From contig NZ_JAERQD010000008.1 of NCBI RefSeq assembly GCF_016735695.1, positions 62,001-126,000 of the forward strand: a stretch of DNA of 64,000 nucleotides, given 5' to 3'. Shown here piece after piece: positions 38,724 through 47,280 of this stretch; within the stretch, counting starts at the first letter, position 1, and each line of letters starts with the position of its first letter. Position numbers and translations under genes: made by a program. The DNA comes from Microvirga zambiensis WSM3693. GTDB lineage: Bacteria; Pseudomonadota; Alphaproteobacteria; Rhizobiales; Beijerinckiaceae. The notes under the pieces were generated by a model that was not told the DNA's origin, ran no database searches, and saw only the letters and a list, made by a program, of their open reading frames with translations.

Positions 38724-39659
38724 ATGGCACTTTCCCGTCTCACGCTGAGCCTTGCCGCCGCTGCAGTTCTGGCAGCCCCGGCCTATGCCAAGGACGTCAA
38801 GAACGTCGGCATTTCCGTCGGCCTGCTCGGCAACCCGTTCTTCGTCGCCACCATCAAGGGCATCGAGGCCAAGGCGAAGGAGGTTACGCCTGCCGCCAAG
38901 ATCACCTCCGTGTCCGCGGATTACGATCTGAACAAGCAGTTCACGCAGATGGACAACTTCTCGGCCGCCGGCACCGACATCGTCATGATCAATGCGGTCG
39001 ATCCGAAGGCCATCGAACCTTCCGTGAAGCGCGCCCAGGCTGCCGGCATGATCGTGGCGGCCTTCGACGTGGCAGCCGCCGGCGCCGACGTGACGGTGAT
39101 GACGGACAACGTGAAGGCCGGCGAGCTCGCCTGCCAGTACATCGCCGATCACCTTAAGGGAAAGGGCGACGTGCTCATCATCAACGGCCCGCAGGTCTCC
39201 TCCATCGTCGACCGCGTCACCGGCTGCAAGGGCGTGTTCTCCAAGTATCCGGACATCAAGGTCCTCTCCGACAACCAGGACGCCAAGGGCTCCCGTGAAG
39301 GCGGCTTCGCCGTCGGCCAGAGCCTCCTGACCCGCTTCCCGAAGATCGATGCGGTGTTCGCCATCAATGATCCCACCGCCATCGGCATCAACCTGGCGGC
39401 GAAGCAGCTCAACCGCAACGAGTTCATCATCACCGCGGTCGACGGCGCACCGGACATCGAGACGGAGCTGAAATCGGGCAATTCCCTGATCAAGGCCTCG
39501 GCCTCGCAGGATCCGTACATCATGGCCGGTCAGTCCTATGAGCTCGCGGTGGGCATCGTGAACGGCAAGAAGCCCGAGAAGAACGTGATCCTGCTCGAGC
39601 CGAAGCTGATCACCGCCGACAACATCAAGGATTACAAGGGCTGGACAGCCGCCCGCTGA
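38724..39659 (+). CDS. Sugar-binding periplasmic protein (RbsB-like)
   Basis: A 311-residue periplasmic-binding-protein type 1 (Peripla_BP_4). Signal peptide about 1-22 (APAYA cut). VGLLGNPFFVATIKGIEAKA begins lobe 1, with DNFSAAGTDIVMINAVDP, INGPQVSSIVDRVTGCK and AINDPTAIGIN continuing the ribose-type fold. ATG 38724 has GGAGGAA 5 nt upstream; the long frame that starts inside the permease gene is spurious. A strong terminator follows, separating the transporter genes from araD-araB. Confidence 0.93.
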   Translation: MALSRLTLSLAAAAVLAAPAYAKDVKNVGISVGLLGNPFFVATIKGIEAKAKEVTPAAKITSVSADYDLNKQFTQMDNFSAAGTDIVMINAVDPKAIEPSVKRAQAAGMIVAAFDVAAAGADVTVMTDNVKAGELACQYIADHLKGKGDVLIINGPQVSSIVDRVTGCKGVFSKYPDIKVLSDNQDAKGSREGGFAVGQSLLTRFPKIDAVFAINDPTAIGINLAAKQLNRNEFIITAVDGAPDIETELKSGNSLIKASASQDPYIMAGQSYELAVGIVNGKKPEKNVILLEPKLITADNIKDYKGWTAAR

Positions 39660-39675
39660 TCCTCATTCCATCTGC

Positions 39676-39710
39676 GGCGGCCATGGCGCGAGCGATGGCC
39701 GCCGTTTTTC
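39676..39710 (+). terminator. Intrinsic terminator between the transporter genes and araD
   Basis: CGGCGGCCAT and ATGGCCGCCG form perfect 10-bp arms around a 10-nt loop, immediately followed by TTTTT (39706-39710). It lies 17 nt after the binding-protein stop codon and 19 nt before the araD ATG. Read-through would be needed for araD-araB expression unless another promoter exists in a gap too short for one. Confidence 0.85.
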
Positions 39711-39728
39711 CGTTCAGGAGGCGCCTCG

Positions 39729-40424
39729 ATGTTGAAGCAGCTGCGCGAGCAGGTTCTGGAAGCCAATCTGGAAGTGGTGCGCCGCGGCCTCGTGCTTTAC
39801 ACCTTCGGCAATGTCAGCGGCATCAGCCGCGAGGACAACCTCGTCGTGATCAAGCCGAGCGGCATTCCTTACGAGCGCATGAAGGCGGACGATCTCGTGG
39901 TCACCGATCTTGACGGCAAGGTCGTCTGGGGCGAGCTGCGTCCCTCCTCCGACCTCGACACCCACATCCATCTCTACAAGTCGTTTCCGCAGATCGGCGG
40001 CGTGGTGCACACGCATTCGGAGCACGCGACCGCCTGGGCGCAGGCCTGCCGTTCGATTCCGGCGCTCGGCACCACCCATGCCGACTACTTCTACGGCCCG
40101 GTGCCTATCACACGGCAGCTGACCTCCGAGGAGATCGAGAAGGATTACGTCCTCGCCACGGGCATCGCCATCACGGAGGCTTTCGGCAACCGCGATCCCA
40201 TGGAAGTGCCGGCAGCGCTCGTGGCCGGACATGGCCCCTTCGCCTGGGGCAGAAATCCCGACGATGCCGTGCACAACGCGGTGGTGCTGGAGGCGGTCGC
40301 GCGCATGGCGATGTATACGTTCACTTTGCAGCCGGAGCCGCCGGCCGTGTCGCAGGCCCTGCTCGACCGGCACTATTTCCGCAAGCACGGGGCGACGGCG
40401 ACCTATGGCCAGACCAAGAAATAA
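39729..40424 (+). CDS. araD: L-ribulose-5-phosphate 4-epimerase (class II aldolase family)
   Basis: A 231-residue AraD-family enzyme that interconverts L-ribulose-5-P and D-xylulose-5-P by retro-aldol chemistry. Zinc ligands sit in HTHSEHAT (about 95-102) and in the later AGHGPFAWG block (His near 171). GNVSGI and KPSGIPYERM are the conserved phosphate and substrate loops. It could also act on fuculose-P in related families, but the araB neighbour supports AraD. Confidence 0.92.
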   Translation: MLKQLREQVLEANLEVVRRGLVLYTFGNVSGISREDNLVVIKPSGIPYERMKADDLVVTDLDGKVVWGELRPSSDLDTHIHLYKSFPQIGGVVHTHSEHATAWAQACRSIPALGTTHADYFYGPVPITRQLTSEEIEKDYVLATGIAITEAFGNRDPMEVPAALVAGHGPFAWGRNPDDAVHNAVVLEAVARMAMYTFTLQPEPPAVSQALLDRHYFRKHGATATYGQTKK

Positions 40425-40451
40425 CAGCCTGCCCCTTTCCGGGAGACACAG

Positions 40452-42062
40452 ATGGCCGTTGTAGCAGGTGTCGATTTCGGCACCCTGAGCGTCAGGGTCA
40501 CCCTCGTCGACGACCGCAAGGGCCCGCTCGGCCTCGCCACGGCGGAATATCCGCTTCACCGTAAGCGCGAGAACCCGGATTACGCGACGCAGGCCCATGC
40601 GGATCACATGGAGGCGCTCGCCGGCGGCATGCACGGCGCCCTCTCCTCGGCCGGCGTGAAGGGCGAGGACGTGGCGGCGCTTGCCATCGACACGACCGGT
40701 TCGAGCGTGGTGATGGTAGGCGAGGGGCTCGAACCCCTCGACGAATATTACCTCTGGTGCGACCACCGCGCGAAATCGGAGGCTGAGGAGATCACCCGGC
40801 TTGCGCACGAGGAAGGGCTCGAGGCCATTCAATGGTGCGGCGGGGTCTATTCGCATGAATGGGGTTTTTCCAAGCTGCTGCACTGGCTGCGCCACAACCC
40901 GGAGAAGCGCCATCGGCTCGTGACCGCACTGGAGCATTGCGACATGGTGGCGGCGACGCTCACCGGCGTCACCGATCCCCGCCATCTCAAGCGCAGCATC
41001 TGCGCCATGGGTCACAAATGGATGTGGAATCCACGCTGGGGCGGCCTGCCCGCGCAGGACTTCCTGTCCAAAGTCGACCCGCTCTTCGACGGCATCCGCG
41101 ATAAGCTCGCCGGCGAATACGTCACCTCGGATGTCGTCGCCGGCCGCCTCACCCCCTATTGGGCGGAACGGCTCGGCCTGAAGGCGGGCATTCCGATTCC
41201 GGTCGGCGCCTTCGATGCCCATTGGGACGCGATCGGCGCAGGCTGCCGCGTCGGCGACGTGGTGAACGTGGTCGGCACCTCCACCTGCATCATCGCCATG
41301 GCCGAGGAGACCAGCCTGATCCAGGGCGTCTGCGGCGTGGTGCCGGGCAGCGTCGATCCCAAGCTCGTCGGCATCGAGGCCGGGCTCTCGGCCACGGGCG
41401 ACATCTTCGAGGCGATCGCCCGGCGCGCCAACACGAACGTGAAGGAGCTTTCGAAGGGCCTCGACCAATACCGCGCCGGCCAGACCGGACTGCTGCGTCT
41501 GACCTGGGACAACGGCGACCGCACGGTCCTCGTCAAAGCCGATCTCGGCGGCATCACGCTGGGCTGGAACCTGCTGCACACCGCCCAGGACGAGCTCTTC
41601 GCGGCCATCGAAGGCACCGCCTTCCACACCCGCATCATCCTCGAGCGCATGGCCGAGGGCGGCGTGCCGGTGGAGCGGGTGATCAATGCGGGCGGCATCC
41701 CGCAGCACAATGCAGTGCTGAACCAGGTCTATGCCAATGTACTCGGCCGCCCCGTGCTGGTGCCGAACGGCATCCCGACGGGCCTCGGCTCCAGCATTTT
41801 TGCCAGTGTCGCCGCCGGTTCGCATCCCGATCTCGACGCGGCACAAGCGGCGATCTGCCTGCCCTTCCGCACATTCGAACCGGATCCCGCCGCCCATGCG
41901 GTCTACGAGCAGCTCTTCGCCCATTACAGGACGCTCTATTTCGGTTTCGGCGGCATCTCTGGACCGGTTTCGCTGGATCATGTACTGCGCGATCTGAAGC
42001 GGATCGCGTCTCTTCCCTCTGAGCCCGTTCCGCCCGATGTCGCCGAGCGCGTTCCGGTCTGA
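40452..42062 (+). CDS. araB: Ribulokinase
   Basis: A 536-residue FGGY kinase of the AraB group that phosphorylates ribulose. VAGVDFGTLSVRVTLVD opens domain I; the substrate-site segment LAIDTTGSSVVMV, WCDHRA and GGVYSHEWGFSKLLHW are ribulokinase-specific; GGIPQHNAVLNQVYANVLGR is the domain II ADP motif. It lies 27 nt after araD. With araD it would turn L-ribulose into xylulose-5-P. araA is absent here. Confidence 0.93.
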   Translation: MAVVAGVDFGTLSVRVTLVDDRKGPLGLATAEYPLHRKRENPDYATQAHADHMEALAGGMHGALSSAGVKGEDVAALAIDTTGSSVVMVGEGLEPLDEYYLWCDHRAKSEAEEITRLAHEEGLEAIQWCGGVYSHEWGFSKLLHWLRHNPEKRHRLVTALEHCDMVAATLTGVTDPRHLKRSICAMGHKWMWNPRWGGLPAQDFLSKVDPLFDGIRDKLAGEYVTSDVVAGRLTPYWAERLGLKAGIPIPVGAFDAHWDAIGAGCRVGDVVNVVGTSTCIIAMAEETSLIQGVCGVVPGSVDPKLVGIEAGLSATGDIFEAIARRANTNVKELSKGLDQYRAGQTGLLRLTWDNGDRTVLVKADLGGITLGWNLLHTAQDELFAAIEGTAFHTRIILERMAEGGVPVERVINAGGIPQHNAVLNQVYANVLGRPVLVPNGIPTGLGSSIFASVAAGSHPDLDAAQAAICLPFRTFEPDPAAHAVYEQLFAHYRTLYFGFGGISGPVSLDHVLRDLKRIASLPSEPVPPDVAERVPV

Positions 42063-42127
42063 ATGCCGGGAGCGCGCATCATACTGGATGCCGCAATGCC
42101 TCTTCTCTGCCTGTCAGGAGTCTCCCG

Positions 42128-43078
42128 ATGATCCTGGTTTCCGGCGAAGCCCTGATCGACCTGTTTATCGGCGCGCCCGGCCAGGCGGGTTTCCCGGCCG
42201 AGGCGATCGCAGGCGGCTCCCCATTCAATGTCGCCATCGGCATCGGCCGCCTCGGCCGACCCTCGGCCTTCCTGTCCACCCTGTCGGATGATGTCTTCGG
42301 CACGTTCCTGGCGGAGAAGCTCGCGGAATCCGGCGTCAGCCCGGCCTATCTCCAGCGCTGCCCAAACTACACGACGCTCAGCGTGGTGGCGACGAGCGCC
42401 TCGGGCCAGCCGCAATATTCCTTCTATGCGCCGAACAGCGCCGACCGGGCGCTGACGCCCGAGGCGCTTCCCGCGCAATTGCCGCCGGAGGTGAACGCTA
42501 TCGCTGCCGGCTCCTATGCGCTCGGCGTCGAGCCCATCGCCAGCGCCATCGAAACGCTCCTGCGCCGTGAGGCGGGATCGCGCGTGATCTCCCTCGATCC
42601 CAATGTGCGGCCCCGCGTCGTCGGCGATCTCAAGGTCTATCGCGAGCGCTTCGAGCGTCTGCTCGCCCATGCCGACATCGTGAAGGCGAGCGATGAGGAT
42701 ATCGAGATTCTATACTCCACCCACGACCTCGCATCCGCGGTGCGAAACTGGCTCCAGCGCGGTCCCAAGCTCGTCATCGTCACGCGCGGCGAGAAGGGGC
42801 CTCTTGCGGCCTTCGGCGACAGGATCGTGGAGCGCCCTGCCCCCGGGATCGCCGTTGTCGACACGGTCGGCGCCGGCGACACGTTCCATGCCGGCCTCCT
42901 CTCCTGGCTCGATGCCAACAACCTTCTCACACCTCAAGGCGTTGCGGCGCTCACCGACGAGCAGGTGATCGCCGCCCTCGATTTCGCGGCGGCGGCGGCA
43001 GCCATCGTCTGCACGCGGCGGGGTGCCAATCCGCCGTCCTGGACCGAGGTCGAACAATTCATGGCCGCCCGGGCCTGA
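42128..43078 (+). CDS. PfkB-family sugar kinase, probable fructokinase
   Basis: A 316-residue ribokinase-fold kinase. GGSPFNVAIGIGRLG (about 29-43) is the substrate-lid signature and DTVGAGDTFHAGLL (about 243-256) contains the catalytic Asp and anion hole. The segment order fits fructokinase (ScrK/FrcK-like). It lies between araB and the AGE-family isomerase gene, so fructose produced by that isomerase is the likely substrate. Confidence 0.88.
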   Translation: MILVSGEALIDLFIGAPGQAGFPAEAIAGGSPFNVAIGIGRLGRPSAFLSTLSDDVFGTFLAEKLAESGVSPAYLQRCPNYTTLSVVATSASGQPQYSFYAPNSADRALTPEALPAQLPPEVNAIAAGSYALGVEPIASAIETLLRREAGSRVISLDPNVRPRVVGDLKVYRERFERLLAHADIVKASDEDIEILYSTHDLASAVRNWLQRGPKLVIVTRGEKGPLAAFGDRIVERPAPGIAVVDTVGAGDTFHAGLLSWLDANNLLTPQGVAALTDEQVIAALDFAAAAAAIVCTRRGANPPSWTEVEQFMAARA

Positions 43079-43089
43079 TCGCATTGGAT

Positions 43090-44352
43090 ATGACGATGAC
43101 GAATGCCCTCCCCGTTCTACCACCCCTCGGATCGAATTGGCGCTTCAACCGGTTCCACAGGAAATGGCTGTTCGCGCAGGCCAACAACCTGTTCGACTTC
43201 TTCCAGGCCGGAATCATCAACCCGGCCGGCGGCTTCTTCGATCTCGACGATGCGGGACAGCCCATCGAGACCGCCAATCCGGTCCGGCAGATCCACAACA
43301 CCACCCGCATGATCCACTGCTTCGCCATCGGCACCCTGCTCGGTCGACCTGATAGCGATAGAATCGTCGATCATGGCATGAGCTACCTCTGGAATGCCCA
43401 TCGCGATGCGCAAAACGGCGGCTATGTCTGGTCCCTCGACAATGACGGGCCGAAGGACGACACCAAGCAGGCCTATGGGCATGCCTTCGTCCTGCTCGCT
43501 GCATCCAGCGCGAAGGTAGTGGGCCATCCCCTGGCGGATCGCCTGCTCCAGGACGTCACGCAGGTTATCGAGGAGCGCTTCTGGGAAGAGCAGCACGGAG
43601 CGGTGACCGAGGAGTTCTCCCGCGACTGGCAGCCCCTGAGCCAGTATCGCGGCCAGAACTCCAACATGCATCTGACCGAATCCCTGATGGCGGCCTTCGA
43701 GGCCACGGGCGAGCGGGCCTATCTCGACAAGGCGGAGCGGATCGCGACCCTGATCATCGGCCGCCACGCGGCTTCCCTCGGCTATCGCGTCGCCGAGCAC
43801 TTCCATGCCGATTGGACCCTCGACAAGGAATATCGCGGCTACGACGTGTTCCGGCCATACGGCACCACGCCCGGGCATTGGCTCGAATGGGCCCGCCTCG
43901 TCCTCCAGCTCTGGACGCTCGGCGGACAGCGGCATGAATGGATGCCCGAGGCCGCGCGCGAACTCTTTCGGCAATCCATCGAGCTCGGTTGGGACAAGGA
44001 CAAGGGCGGCTTCTTCTACGCCCTCGACTGGGACGACAAGCCGAGACTGCCACAAAAACTCTGGTGGCCCTGCGCCGAGGCCATCGGCGCAGCCGCGTTC
44101 CTGAACGAGCACAGCCCGAGCGATTTCCACGAGCAGTGGTATCGGTTCCTCTGGGGCTTCGCGGATCGTGCGCTCCTCGACCATCGCGACGGTGGATGGC
44201 GGCCCGAACTGACAGAAGATCTGCAACCGGGAACGACGCTGTTCACCGGCAAGCCTGATCTCTATCACGCCCTGCAGGCCTGCCTGATCCCGCTCTTCCC
44301 GGCGACCGGCAGCCTGACGAAGGTCATTCCTGAATCGGTTGCTCAGACCTGA
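43090..44352 (+). CDS. AGE-family sugar isomerase/epimerase (probable mannose isomerase)
   Basis: A 420-residue (alpha/alpha)6-barrel protein of the N-acylglucosamine-2-epimerase/YihS family. The ring of barrel helices carries the expected acid/base histidines in RQIHNTTRMIHCF, GHAFVLLAASS, HLTESLMAAFEATG, AEHFHADW and GKPDLYHALQAC. Family members interconvert mannose and fructose or glucose. Start ATG 43090 follows the fructokinase stop closely; a TTG at 43084 is an alternative. The 3' end overlaps the convergent ribokinase gene by 10 bp. Confidence 0.88.
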   Translation: MTMTNALPVLPPLGSNWRFNRFHRKWLFAQANNLFDFFQAGIINPAGGFFDLDDAGQPIETANPVRQIHNTTRMIHCFAIGTLLGRPDSDRIVDHGMSYLWNAHRDAQNGGYVWSLDNDGPKDDTKQAYGHAFVLLAASSAKVVGHPLADRLLQDVTQVIEERFWEEQHGAVTEEFSRDWQPLSQYRGQNSNMHLTESLMAAFEATGERAYLDKAERIATLIIGRHAASLGYRVAEHFHADWTLDKEYRGYDVFRPYGTTPGHWLEWARLVLQLWTLGGQRHEWMPEAARELFRQSIELGWDKDKGGFFYALDWDDKPRLPQKLWWPCAEAIGAAAFLNEHSPSDFHEQWYRFLWGFADRALLDHRDGGWRPELTEDLQPGTTLFTGKPDLYHALQACLIPLFPATGSLTKVIPESVAQT

Positions 44353-45278
44353 GCGAGGTGGCGCTCAAGCGCCTCCCTGTCGGGCATTCCCGCCTGGGCG
44401 CCAGCCGTGAGGCATGACAGGGACGCAGCGGCGCAGGCCCTCTCCATGGCCGCCCCGATCTCCAGGCCTTCGGCAAGGCCGTTGGCAAGCACCCCGACGA
44501 AGGTGTCTCCCGCGCCGGTCGTATCGATCGGCACGATCGGCCGCGCCGCCGCGTGAACCCGTGAGCCGTCCGGCGCGATCGCGAAGGCTCCACGCGATCC
44601 TGCCGTCACGATGCAGGTCACTCCGAAGGAACTCGCGATATCCGTTCCCGCCTTCAGATAGTCGCCGTCGACGGGCTCGCCGACGATCTCGGCGATGGCA
44701 AGCGCCTCATGCTCGTTGACCACGAGCACGTCGGTCACCTCGAGCAGTTCGGCGATAGCCGCGCGCTCCTTGATCGCCGGGACCGGCGCGAAGTTCCACA
44801 CCACTTTCACGCCAGCCTTGCGGGCTCTGGCGGCGACGTCCAGGTTCTCGGCGATGGAGACTTCCATCTGGAGCACCAGAACGGAGGCCTTGGACAGGAG
44901 AACGTCAGGCAGGTCGGCGGAGCGCAACGCCATGTTTGCGCCGCTCGCCACGGTGATCGCGTTCTCGCCGCTCCCGTCGACCGTGATGAAGGCGCAACCC
45001 GTTGGCTCGTCCGTCACCCGGAGGGCATGACCGTCGACGCTGTTCGCTTCGAGATTCTTGCGGCAGGCCTCGCCGAACGGGTCATCGCCGATAGCCCCCG
45101 CCATGGCCACTTGGACCGGGCCGCCGCGGCTCGCGCGCGCTGCGGCGACAGCTTGGTTCGCTCCCTTGCCGCCGAAGAAACTATCTGCCCGGCGCGACAG
45201 GACGGTCTCACCCGGCCGGGCTATCCGCTCCACCCTGGCGACGAGATCCATATTGATGGAACCGAAGACGACGATCAT
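44343..45278 (-). CDS. rbsK: Ribokinase
   Basis: A 311-residue PfkB-family kinase of ribokinase type: FGSINMDLVARVER start, GGKGANQAVAAARASRG (about 36-52) substrate lid, and DTTGAGDTFVGVLANGLAEG (about 254-273) catalytic loop. It would phosphorylate ribose taken up by an RbsABC-type importer such as that at 36050-39659, though it is on the opposite strand and converges with the AGE isomerase gene. Confidence 0.92.
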   Translation of the reverse strand: MIVVFGSINMDLVARVERIARPGETVLSRRADSFFGGKGANQAVAAARASRGGPVQVAMAGAIGDDPFGEACRKNLEANSVDGHALRVTDEPTGCAFITVDGSGENAITVASGANMALRSADLPDVLLSKASVLVLQMEVSIAENLDVAARARKAGVKVVWNFAPVPAIKERAAIAELLEVTDVLVVNEHEALAIAEIVGEPVDGDYLKAGTDIASSFGVTCIVTAGSRGAFAIAPDGSRVHAAARPIVPIDTTGAGDTFVGVLANGLAEGLEIGAAMERACAAASLSCLTAGAQAGMPDREALERHLAQV

Positions 45279-45693
45279 GGCACTGCCCTCTTTTTAGGCG
45301 GCTTCCTTATCATCCGGCAGACTTCCTTGGCGAGCGAATGCGGGGTTGATCCCCCCTTGCAGATGCTCCTTCAGAGACATCCACAGCTATTTCTCCCCTC
45401 AGGGCAGCAGAGGGGTTATGCCCCGGAACCAAGCAGGCTGCCTCAACATTTGACTCGCAGGTAGGCGTAGCAGCGGTAATACTGTCATCAGAATCAAAGA
45501 TAGTTTGCCACTGGCAGATAGAAGAACAGGCTTTGATGGGCAGGCAGGTTGATCCTCAGACTCTGGATCGCGGAAATCCACCGCCCGCCGCCACTCGCTC
45601 TCGCATCGACCCATTTTCAAGTTCTGCCCCCAGACGCCTCTGCGCGGCGCCTGGCTAGATCTCTATGCGCAGTTTCAAACCCGGAGTTGGTCA
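45279..45693. other. Intergenic gap without a recognisable gene
   Basis: 415 bp between the divergent ribokinase and PhoH genes. It is less GC-rich than its surroundings (for example AATCAAAGATAGTTTGCC). It contains a CCCCTC...GAGGGG hairpin near 45397-45417 and a 40-codon frame at 45536-45658 with a weak ribosome-binding site that I do not accept as a gene. It probably holds both promoters. Confidence 0.5.
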
Positions 45694-46428
45694 TTGAGCA
45701 AGCATCATGAGAAGCAGAGACGCAAGACCCGCCGCTCCACTGAAACAGCGCAGGTCTTCGACCTCACCGGGTCCAAGTTCGAAACCGAACGCAGCCTTCC
45801 TCCCATCAAACCGCTCAATGCAACGCAAGACGATTATCTCGACGCTCTGAAACGGAATGCCCAGGTCGTGGTGCTCGGCCCTGCCGGCACCGGCAAGACC
45901 TGGATCGCAGCCACCTACGCGGCGGACCTGTTTCGCCAGCGGCGCATTCGGAAGATCATTCTCACCAGGCCGAATGTGCCGAGCGGCCGCTCGTTGGGTT
46001 TCTTTCCCGGCACACTCGAGGAGAAATTCGGCCCCTGGGCAGCCCCCGTCATCGAGGCGATCAAGGATCGCATCGGTTCGGCCGCCTACGAGATCGCGGT
46101 CAAGAACGGCGATATCGAGATGGTGCCGTTCGAGGTGATGCGCGGGCGCTCCTGGCGGGATGCCTTCATTCTTCTCGACGAGGCCCAGAACGCAACTCCG
46201 GCGGAGATGAAGACGTTCCTCACCCGGATCGGCGAGGATTGTACGGTCGTGATCAATGGAGACGTGAGTCAGTGCGACCTGCGCGAGACCTCGGGCCTGC
46301 GCACGGTCATCCACCTCATCAAGTCGCAGATGCTGCCGGTGCCGATCGTCGAGTTTACCCTCAACGATATCGTGCGGTCCGGGGTCTGCGAGATGTGGGT
46401 GCGCGCGTTTGAAGAGGTCCACTGCTGA
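45694..46428 (+). CDS. PhoH family P-loop ATPase
   Basis: A 244-residue PhoH-domain protein. The P-loop is VVLGPAGTGKTWIA (about 58-71), the PhoH block LTRPNVPSGRSLGFFPGT and Walker B ILLDEAQNATPAEMKTFLTR (about 158-177) follow. The family links to RNA metabolism and phosphate or stress responses but lacks a firm molecular role. The start is TTG 45694, with GGAG 8 nt upstream; no better ATG exists. Its stop codon is inside a hairpin (46416-46439). Confidence 0.92.
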   Translation: MSKHHEKQRRKTRRSTETAQVFDLTGSKFETERSLPPIKPLNATQDDYLDALKRNAQVVVLGPAGTGKTWIAATYAADLFRQRRIRKIILTRPNVPSGRSLGFFPGTLEEKFGPWAAPVIEAIKDRIGSAAYEIAVKNGDIEMVPFEVMRGRSWRDAFILLDEAQNATPAEMKTFLTRIGEDCTVVINGDVSQCDLRETSGLRTVIHLIKSQMLPVPIVEFTLNDIVRSGVCEMWVRAFEEVHC

Positions 46429-46439
46429 CGCAGTGGACC
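46416..46439. terminator. Hairpin with the phoH stop codon in its loop
   Basis: GGTCCACTGC and GCAGTGGACC form perfect 10-bp arms, and the 4-nt loop TGAC contains the phoH TGA. There is no U-tract. It lies 33 bp before the convergent cold-shock gene's stop and could act as a bidirectional terminator or protect the 3' end. Confidence 0.65.
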
Positions 46440-46471
46440 CCGATTCCTATAGAAAGGAACGGCTGGAGGCC

Positions 46472-47161
46472 TTAGGCGACCTCGATCGCCCCGACTTCGG
46501 GACCCTTGCGACCCTCGACGATGGCGACGCGGACCGCCTGGCCCTGTCCCAGCTGGCCGAGACCGGCGCGCTCCACGACGGAGATGTGCAGGAACAGGTC
46601 CTTGCTCTCGCCTTCAACGGATACGAAGCCGTAGCCCTTCACCGGGTCGAACCACTTGACGGTGGCCGGGACGTCCGGCGGACCGCTGGCGGGGCGCGGA
46701 CCACCGCTCGGACGGGGCGAGAAGCCTCCGCCGCCGGACGGGCCGGGACCACCCGGACGCCCGGGACGCGGCGGACGGGCGCCACGCGGGGGCTCGGGTT
46801 CGGCCGTGCTGGTGTCGACGCTGACGATTTCCTGCACCTGCGGGCCTTTTTGGCCGGCGCCGACCTTGATCACGAGGGTCGTGCCCGACTCAAGTGCCGT
46901 GTGGCCAGCCGCTTCGACCTGCCGGATGTGCAGGAAAGCCTCACCGGAGCCATCGGTCATCTCGACGAAGCCGAAGCCCTTGTCAGGATTGAACCATTTC
47001 ACCTTGGCCTCGGTTTCGGGTCCCGAAGCCGATGATGCATAGGATGGCTGCCGCATGGGCCGTTCATAAGATATTGGTGGCGGGGCGAAATCGCCCCAGT
47101 GATCTTCGGGTTGACCGCCGAACTGACGTCGACGATCACGGTGATCGTTACCCCGGCCCAT
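46472..47161 (-). CDS. Double cold-shock-domain protein
   Basis: A 229-residue nucleic-acid-binding protein with two CspA-like OB folds: CSD1 about 50-116 (VKWFNPDKGFGFVEM with RNP-1, then EAFLHI as RNP-2) and CSD2 about 164-228 (VKWFDPVKGYGFVSV, then DLFLHI). They are joined by a Pro/Gly/Arg-rich linker (about 121-160). Dual-CSD proteins with basic disordered linkers are common in alphaproteobacteria as RNA chaperones. The N-terminal 45 residues are also disordered and arginine-rich. Confidence 0.92.
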   Translation of the reverse strand: MGRGNDHRDRRRQFGGQPEDHWGDFAPPPISYERPMRQPSYASSASGPETEAKVKWFNPDKGFGFVEMTDGSGEAFLHIRQVEAAGHTALESGTTLVIKVGAGQKGPQVQEIVSVDTSTAEPEPPRGARPPRPGRPGGPGPSGGGGFSPRPSGGPRPASGPPDVPATVKWFDPVKGYGFVSVEGESKDLFLHISVVERAGLGQLGQGQAVRVAIVEGRKGPEVGAIEVA

Positions 47162-47280
47162 AAGGACTGCCTTCTAAGTCGCAAGTTTCGTAAACGCTCT
47201 AGGCGTAGCGCCCCCAACCATTGAGGGCAAGATGATAACTACTCATACCTAAACATTTCATGCAAGGTCTCAAATGGAGC

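Noticed and set aside
39714..41981. A 755-codon minus-strand frame antisense to araD and araB
   Set aside because: Spans two real genes on the other strand with conserved motifs; shadow of codon bias.
45536..45658. A 40-codon frame (MGRQVDPQTLD...) in the ribokinase-phoH gap
   Set aside because: Weak ribosome-binding site, proline/arginine-rich random-looking product, gap composition unlike coding sequence.
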